Positions 8,001 through 12,113 of a stretch of 12,113 bases of DNA are shown piece by piece (position 1 is the first letter of the stretch; each line of letters begins with the position of its first letter). The stretch spans positions 1-12,113 of the forward strand of contig CANDYN010000022.1 of the NCBI GenBank assembly GCA_947424985.1. The letters run 5' to 3'. The notes beneath the pieces were generated by a model that was not told the DNA's origin, did not search any database, and worked only from the letters and a program-made list of their open reading frames with translations. This DNA is from Rickettsiales bacterium (lineage in GTDB: Bacteria > Pseudomonadota > Alphaproteobacteria > Rickettsiales > Deianiraeaceae). A program made the position numbers and the translations under genes.

Positions 8001-11000
8001 ATCAAACAACAGAATTGGTTGACATTGGAAATTGTGGCATTTGTGTGCATGATAAGAAGGCTTTAGCTAATGGGCTTGTAACAAAAGAAAGTTTGGATAG
8101 AAGTGCCAATAGCGCAAAAGAGTGTGAAAATGGTTGGATAACAAGTTATACAGTGGATGGAGATAATAGGAGTTTGATAACAATAAACGATGTAGATAAT
8201 GATACCTATAAATTAACAGGTTTTCCTAATGGTGATACAATTAATGTTTCTTATATATTTCAGCCCGTGAGAGTGATGAGTGTGTGTCAAGATAGTATAA
8301 GTGATGCAAAGTATTATAGTGAAAATTTAACGGAAAAACCTCAAAGCGAGGCTTTGTTTAAGTCAATGGCAATGATAAGAAGTGATGATTTGGAGGTCAG
8401 AAATAATTCGGTATCAGGAAGAATAACGGCAAATTCTGGGATTATACAGATTCCGCAATCTCTTGGTAAATCAAGAATATATGCATACTTTGCAGGAGAA
8501 GGGGGTGTCACTCAAAATTCAGATGCCGGTAAGCATGGATTTCAAAGATTCAAAGAGGGATCAAATGCTGCGATAACTTTTTCTTCTGGAAGTTATTCAA
8601 GCGATGGAAATGGTCTATTCTTTTATATACAGCCTCTTGATTCACATGGAAAGCCGGATCCTGATTTTCATCCGCATAAACAGTTTGAGCACAAAAGAGA
8701 CTTTGATGAAAAAAGAAGAAATAATGACGGAAGTATTTTAAGTTTTAATCTTTATAAAAATTCATCCGGTGATAAGGCTACTTTTAATATTAATAAGACG
8801 GGAGTTTTGTGGTCGATTGTATTTGATCAAAAACCTACGTCAACAGATCAGTATGATAGGGATGGGAAATATCTAATTTTTAATGGCTTGGAAGATATGG
8901 ATCCATACTCAGATGAATATGAAAACCAAGCGGTTGCGCTTGATGGCAGTAATCTGCTTGGTTACAACAGCGGCGTATATGTTGTTCAGGCAAAGCGTCC
9001 AATCGATTCAAGTTCTAATATTGTGAGCGAATTGTTTGATGATGGAGTCTCAGCTGGAAATTCTTTGCTTGAGAAATTTCAAGCAATGATTTATGGAAAA
9101 GTAGATCAAAATTCAAAGCAATGTGTAACATATACTAAGGTTCAATCGGGATTTCATGGTACTCCCTATCAAGAACCACAAAATGTTCAAATACCGGGCG
9201 GGTCAAGTGTTGGAGATGATACTGGTTGTGGAACTTATACCGTGAATAATACACAGGTAACTGCTAATGCATCTGATATTGAGATAAAAGGAGACACTGT
9301 TCCAAGTGTTCCAACTGGAAAATATAGATATTTTTGTAGATACATTGATTCGTCAAAAGGTAGTACCTCTTGTACTTATTCCGGTAGTGCGAAATCTGGG
9401 ACACTGTCGTCTGACAACAAAAGAAAATGTAACAGTACGAAAGTAAGCTTGGGTACGACTGGAGTTTATGATCAAAACAACACATCTTTCTTTAAGCCAT
9501 ATCTTTTAGAAGTACATAATTCGTTTGTAAACCAATCAAGGCCGATATATACATCAAGTGATACAGGTTGTACATTGTATGCTGATCCACGTGCTGATGT
9601 TGATAGTGCATGGACACATTGGGAAGAGTGTTTTTTTCCAGATAAGATAAAAAGAACGAGAATAAAACAGGCAGTAATTGACCCAGATAATTTCGTTAGA
9701 TTGTGGGATAGGGCTATAACACCCGATCTTATAATGCCACAAACTTCTTCAAGAATTCAAACTCTTCCCGATTTATATACAGCGTTTGATTTGTGTAATG
9801 GAGATGAGTGTGAGGTGGGAGATGGCGGAAAGGCAGTAAGGAGCAGTATTAACGTAAAGCTACCAGCGCCTTTTATGATGAAAGATGGTATGAATCTCGA
9901 AATGTGTCATAATGTTCCAAACGTTAGTGATATTTTAGTTGGAACGAGATACGATCGAGATGATGGTGACCATCATACCGTAACTAATAATGGAGATGAT
10001 GATAGGCCTGGTCAAGACGATGACCAAACGAATGAATTATACCAAGGTTCTTATGAGTTGTCTTATAGGATACAAACTGTGCTTGATAAAAGTACAAATA
10101 GAAACAGACAATGCTCAGACCAGGTTTTGTCTTTGTCGGGTGGAGCTTTGGGGTTAACTTCGATAGACGCCATGAGTGGAAAGGCAGACGATGATTTCGA
10201 TGCAGGAATAATTCCAAAGGAATGGTGTACGAATTCAAGTTGTACTGATTATTTGCAAATAGTTAAAGATAAAATGTATGTATCAAGTTTTTACTCTTGT
10301 GGTTTAATAAAGTGCGACTCAAGCTATGGAAATTGTCAGCTAAACGCTTGTAGTAGCGGAGATCTTTACTGTGATCCGTTGAAAAACTCTGTTGCTATTT
10401 TGGATAATCCAGACTTGCCTGAAAAATATGGAAGATGTGATCCAAAAGTTGGAACAACAAAAAAATGTTATATTTACCAATTAAATTCAAATATAGAAAG
10501 TACAAGTAATATATATAAATGTATGTATGGCCCTACTGGCTCTACTGTAAGCGAAAACAGCGTTACACTTCAATGCTGGGTGCAAAAAAAATCATCAGCA
10601 GGGGTGGATGTTTTTAAATTAGTGAATCCAGATATTTACAATGTTGATGATTATGCAAATAATACATATCTTGAATCACCAAAACCATTTAAAGAATTTT
10701 CATCTTGTCAGGCTAATTCTAAAGGAGAGATGACATGTAACATGACTGATAGAAAATATTCAGTTATATCAAATAACAACAAATCTTTGATTTCAGAGGT
10801 AACAAAGAGCGTTAAAGCAAAAACAGAAGATCTTTCAAGTGGGGAAGATATAAAGGGAGGCGTGACAACACGTGTTTATGTTGACAACGCACAAGGAATT
10901 GATTCGTCAAAATGTGACCCTAAGTCAATTTCTATTGATAGAGCGCAATGTACTCTGATTAGCAAGGTGGACGGGTATATATGTCAAGCTGGTGGAGAGT

Positions 11001-12113
11001 CTGTTAGTGTAAGTGAAAAAGAATATGATGCCGGAGTTAAAAAAACTATATCGTGTAAGTTGTATGTGGATTGTCAAGATCCAAGCTATGTAGGTCCGGG
11101 TGAAGCAAATTCAACCTCACAGCAAACTCAGCAATCTCCAAAGCCAGGCGCCGATGCCGGGGATACTGAAACAACAACAAAATGTAAATATAGCAAGAGA
11201 TTGTTTAAAACCGGATTCATATATCAAATGTTTTCAACTATAACATCAAGTGTTGCATATCAGGCAACTTTCTATCTCTTGGTTGTATTGTGGGTTATGT
11301 CATATGGATATAAAATGATCCATTCGGAGGTACAATTTACGACAAAGGTATTTTTTGATCAAGCTGTAAGATTTGGGATAGCTATTGGACTTGCTTCACC
11401 GCAGGGCTGGCCAATTTATGAAACATACGTTGTTTCAATGGTTATGAGGGCATCAGAGGGATTTAATAATCTTGCAATTGCTTCTGTAACCGGAGGTGCA
11501 GAATCTGCTACGCTTGGATTGATTTTCTCACCAGTCTCGGAAGTATTTAATATATTACTATCATCAAATTTTTGGTTAAAATTAATTGCAGCAGCCTTCT
11601 CCCTCCCTTATCTTACTGGAGTTTTGATATCAATGTTAATGCTTGGTGCTGTGTTGAATATAATGACAATGCTTTTTACGGCTGTAACTCAGTACATGTC
11701 TTCGGTTATATTACTCGGCCTTTATCTATCTCTTGGTCCATTAGTTGCCCTTGGATATATGTTTGATAATTACAAAAAGCATTTTGAATCCTGGATGAAA
11801 GAAATTGTATCTTGTATCGCTGAGCAGTTCTTTTTGATATTATCGCTTTCTATAGCATCTCAAATAGTGACTTATTTACTCAAACCTTTGATATATAGAA
11901 AAATATGCTATGAACCGGTATTCTCAATACCACTGGGCGATATAATAAGAATTATAACGGGTGGTTTTATCGATAATATACAGTTTGATATACCGTTGCT
12001 AAGTTTTTGGAGATATGAGGGTTCATCTGAGGTTGGAAATATGATAATTATGCTTAAGGGTGTTTCGACTGATGCTGCTGTTAGTGCAAGTGGTGCACCA
12101 TCTTTTGCTGTTA
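4919..12113 (+). CDS. virB6: Giant VirB6/TrbL-family type IV secretion lipoprotein (3' end outside window)
   Basis: VirB6 is the polytopic inner-membrane channel component of type IV secretion systems. This frame is open for 2398 codons to the window end with no internal stop. Residues 1-28 are a lipoprotein signal: basic N-region (K2, R6, K10, R12, R14), hydrophobic FLLLILALA, and lipobox LSSC with C28 as the acylation site. CIAADDFG (34-41) follows. About 2060 residues of Ser/Asn/Asp/Gly-rich, exported-looking sequence carry about 62 cysteines in all before TM1, but none in 35-214 or 1124-1401, which look beta-rich. A Q/P/S linker (about 2056-2087) leads to the membrane domain from about 2106, with about six hydrophobic segments and a VirB6-like P(x)nF(x)nF..W run (P2274, F2282, F2289, W2292). 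No Shine-Dalgarno is visible at the ATG, but the next in-frame Met lies after the lipobox. Large, sometimes tandem VirB6 proteins are known in Rickettsiales; a conjugative VirB6/TrbL is the alternative. The ectodomain's function is unknown. Confidence 0.82.
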   Translation, partial: MKTTDRIFDKIRLRFLLLILALAPLSSCGSNDECIAADDFGAYEYSMKTNVYALNPSLMTNPDILKDATKETKDQSEISPGISEKDAYQSSWTKIKVKTNDSGTLRNENKNGFIVKDGSVVTINLLDGAVNLVSKSETLNLIVDDNAKSSGFAGIAVTKTKFEPGALVTITIAGNAQSAENNESADLSSMIAFHVESDNLDGTVASYKDPSAWICNVGSKQFYSSRQDQRNGKYICDFITGVGCDPVGQYDRISDAYYPIFGSGYTISGENKIVREQVIDHEMFDVNSGFAICTSNPNLESRYNANGDGSKMIGWSDSDWPFENALTGTYFDGKSCASLATTHNMSVIAQKIGGIVKYATVSGMSRNDWSSGKNYIIDSAYPNINNPYRSDNSSGRLTTCYQPKFTTINPKQIFLFRSLSNDPKAHTGFHHNRQRIEENLRNGAWKGYFEHCGISPLTVTRDDYNSFKFMASFISRPHVANAIMRAYSEPKWECDGGDNCGYSKINSDAPLPSVEVDEEGDEEDLEMYFIGGSSDFTDVKAFTTDDYCNVTNDASDDYRKTCAGAVQIQTMLRANNFCYSGHRNTKLVNSRYLDFDDDIKEIPERGSVKPECQIKINGDSSKNTYIDMSNSRSWAVYPQVFQKNTEISITSNARISNSGGGFYDIRDKELQELNLGTMPSSAFYTQLYGQFSPLDSTPDIVGSSAKLSKYGWCYERSPCKVNSRGCSSYSYIGSEDDEKKADSDGKLAFHVWSYAEYDNDSYNNHSKFKNLRCNSIDTDVLNSNLETKEYKSYGSNEFLYHDTMVKKTCGYDGFNKGEKTKPEYRAIYCNSQAKWMPNGVPRGPGTISISTSNPLYCSGGGISSSLSGPQFIANDSTPSVSSHNLYCHPNKTRECGIAMGFRTFKGEIHRCIKGYKLICSDKRYNGDQCGIWPKPSAQDLAEDSSGTYLRTLGVCVRRVTGVSGTESKTMQYLMRYNNIEDAASTNNGTSAFGGSSYNPSLKNLTQYDEFDPSSPDRNQSVSVAGNSHQTTELVDIGNCGICVHDKKALANGLVTKESLDRSANSAKECENGWITSYTVDGDNRSLITINDVDNDTYKLTGFPNGDTINVSYIFQPVRVMSVCQDSISDAKYYSENLTEKPQSEALFKSMAMIRSDDLEVRNNSVSGRITANSGIIQIPQSLGKSRIYAYFAGEGGVTQNSDAGKHGFQRFKEGSNAAITFSSGSYSSDGNGLFFYIQPLDSHGKPDPDFHPHKQFEHKRDFDEKRRNNDGSILSFNLYKNSSGDKATFNINKTGVLWSIVFDQKPTSTDQYDRDGKYLIFNGLEDMDPYSDEYENQAVALDGSNLLGYNSGVYVVQAKRPIDSSSNIVSELFDDGVSAGNSLLEKFQAMIYGKVDQNSKQCVTYTKVQSGFHGTPYQEPQNVQIPGGSSVGDDTGCGTYTVNNTQVTANASDIEIKGDTVPSVPTGKYRYFCRYIDSSKGSTSCTYSGSAKSGTLSSDNKRKCNSTKVSLGTTGVYDQNNTSFFKPYLLEVHNSFVNQSRPIYTSSDTGCTLYADPRADVDSAWTHWEECFFPDKIKRTRIKQAVIDPDNFVRLWDRAITPDLIMPQTSSRIQTLPDLYTAFDLCNGDECEVGDGGKAVRSSINVKLPAPFMMKDGMNLEMCHNVPNVSDILVGTRYDRDDGDHHTVTNNGDDDRPGQDDDQTNELYQGSYELSYRIQTVLDKSTNRNRQCSDQVLSLSGGALGLTSIDAMSGKADDDFDAGIIPKEWCTNSSCTDYLQIVKDKMYVSSFYSCGLIKCDSSYGNCQLNACSSGDLYCDPLKNSVAILDNPDLPEKYGRCDPKVGTTKKCYIYQLNSNIESTSNIYKCMYGPTGSTVSENSVTLQCWVQKKSSAGVDVFKLVNPDIYNVDDYANNTYLESPKPFKEFSSCQANSKGEMTCNMTDRKYSVISNNNKSLISEVTKSVKAKTEDLSSGEDIKGGVTTRVYVDNAQGIDSSKCDPKSISIDRAQCTLISKVDGYICQAGGESVSVSEKEYDAGVKKTISCKLYVDCQDPSYVGPGEANSTSQQTQQSPKPGADAGDTETTTKCKYSKRLFKTGFIYQMFSTITSSVAYQATFYLLVVLWVMSYGYKMIHSEVQFTTKVFFDQAVRFGIAIGLASPQGWPIYETYVVSMVMRASEGFNNLAIASVTGGAESATLGLIFSPVSEVFNILLSSNFWLKLIAAAFSLPYLTGVLISMLMLGAVLNIMTMLFTAVTQYMSSVILLGLYLSLGPLVALGYMFDNYKKHFESWMKEIVSCIAEQFFLILSLSIASQIVTYLLKPLIYRKICYEPVFSIPLGDIIRIITGGFIDNIQFDIPLLSFWRYEGSSEVGNMIIMLKGVSTDAAVSASGAPSFAV
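11234..12113 (+). other. VirB6/TrbL membrane domain (incomplete at window end)
   Basis: Residues from about 2106 onward form a polytopic domain with hydrophobic stretches at roughly 2106-2131, 2144-2160, 2197-2215, 2219-2248, 2250-2282 and 2296-2321. Two features support VirB6: a charged stretch after the first helix (YKMIHSEVQF, 2131-2140), and the conserved-looking run from GPLVALGYMF (2273-2282) to FESWMKE (2289-2295). A hydrophilic segment from about 2348 may be a periplasmic loop or the start of a C-terminal extension. Confidence 0.75.

Noticed and set aside
11572..11766. A 64-codon plus-strand frame within the membrane domain.
   Set aside because: It is an out-of-frame shadow; the overlapping VirB6 frame carries the hydrophobic helices and motif.
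4919..12113. Possibility that the long VirB6-like frame is two genes joined by a frameshift or stop, with a separate lipoprotein and a separate channel gene.
   Set aside because: Translating every line in frame gave no stop codon, and the lipobox start and the membrane domain share the same frame.
1..12113. Search for tRNA genes, CRISPR arrays, insertion sequences and attachment-site repeats.
   Set aside because: No cloverleaf-like sequence, regularly spaced direct repeat, transposase or flanking inverted repeat was seen, and genes fill almost the entire window.

Overview
The window is AT-rich, densely coded DNA with short intergenic gaps. The gene content points to an alphaproteobacterium. 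The strongest clue is the large gene at the right end: a signal-peptide lipoprotein with a huge cysteine-rich ectodomain fused to a VirB6/TrbL-type membrane domain. That is the style of VirB6 found in the order Rickettsiales and related host-associated lineages. The lipid A modification enzyme indicates a Gram-negative envelope with lipid A. The species cannot be named from the sequence alone.

Layout, left to right. (1) Bases 1-942, plus strand: the C-terminal 313 residues of methionyl-tRNA synthetase (metG). (2) Bases 947-3054, minus strand: a two-gene operon, transcribed leftward and converging on metG. Its first gene (2485-3054) is a small membrane kinase of the CTP-dependent dolichol/diacylglycerol/phytol kinase family. 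It overlaps by 16 bases the second gene (947-2500), an EptA/MCR-type phosphoethanolamine transferase. A near-consensus sigma-70-type promoter (3086-3113) precedes the operon. (3) Bases 3179-4858, plus strand: recN, the SMC-like DNA repair ATPase, divergent from the operon. (4) Base 4919 to the end of the window, plus strand: one uninterrupted reading frame of at least 2398 codons, still open at the last base, encoding the giant VirB6-like lipoprotein. I translated this frame by hand throughout and found no internal stop.

Two themes stand out. The kinase-EptA pair makes biochemical sense: EptA takes phosphoethanolamine from phosphatidylethanolamine and leaves diacylglycerol, and a lipid kinase of this family could rephosphorylate that product. 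The giant protein is the most unusual object here. By hand count it has about 62 cysteines ahead of its first transmembrane helix, arranged as two cysteine-free, probably beta-rich segments alternating with two cysteine-rich segments. An acylated N-terminus sits at one end and a polytopic inner-membrane channel domain at the other. It is probably the envelope-spanning or surface-exposed part of a type IV secretion system whose remaining genes would lie to the right of the window.

No gene-free stretch is longer than 124 bases. I saw no tRNA, rRNA, CRISPR array, insertion sequence or transposase.
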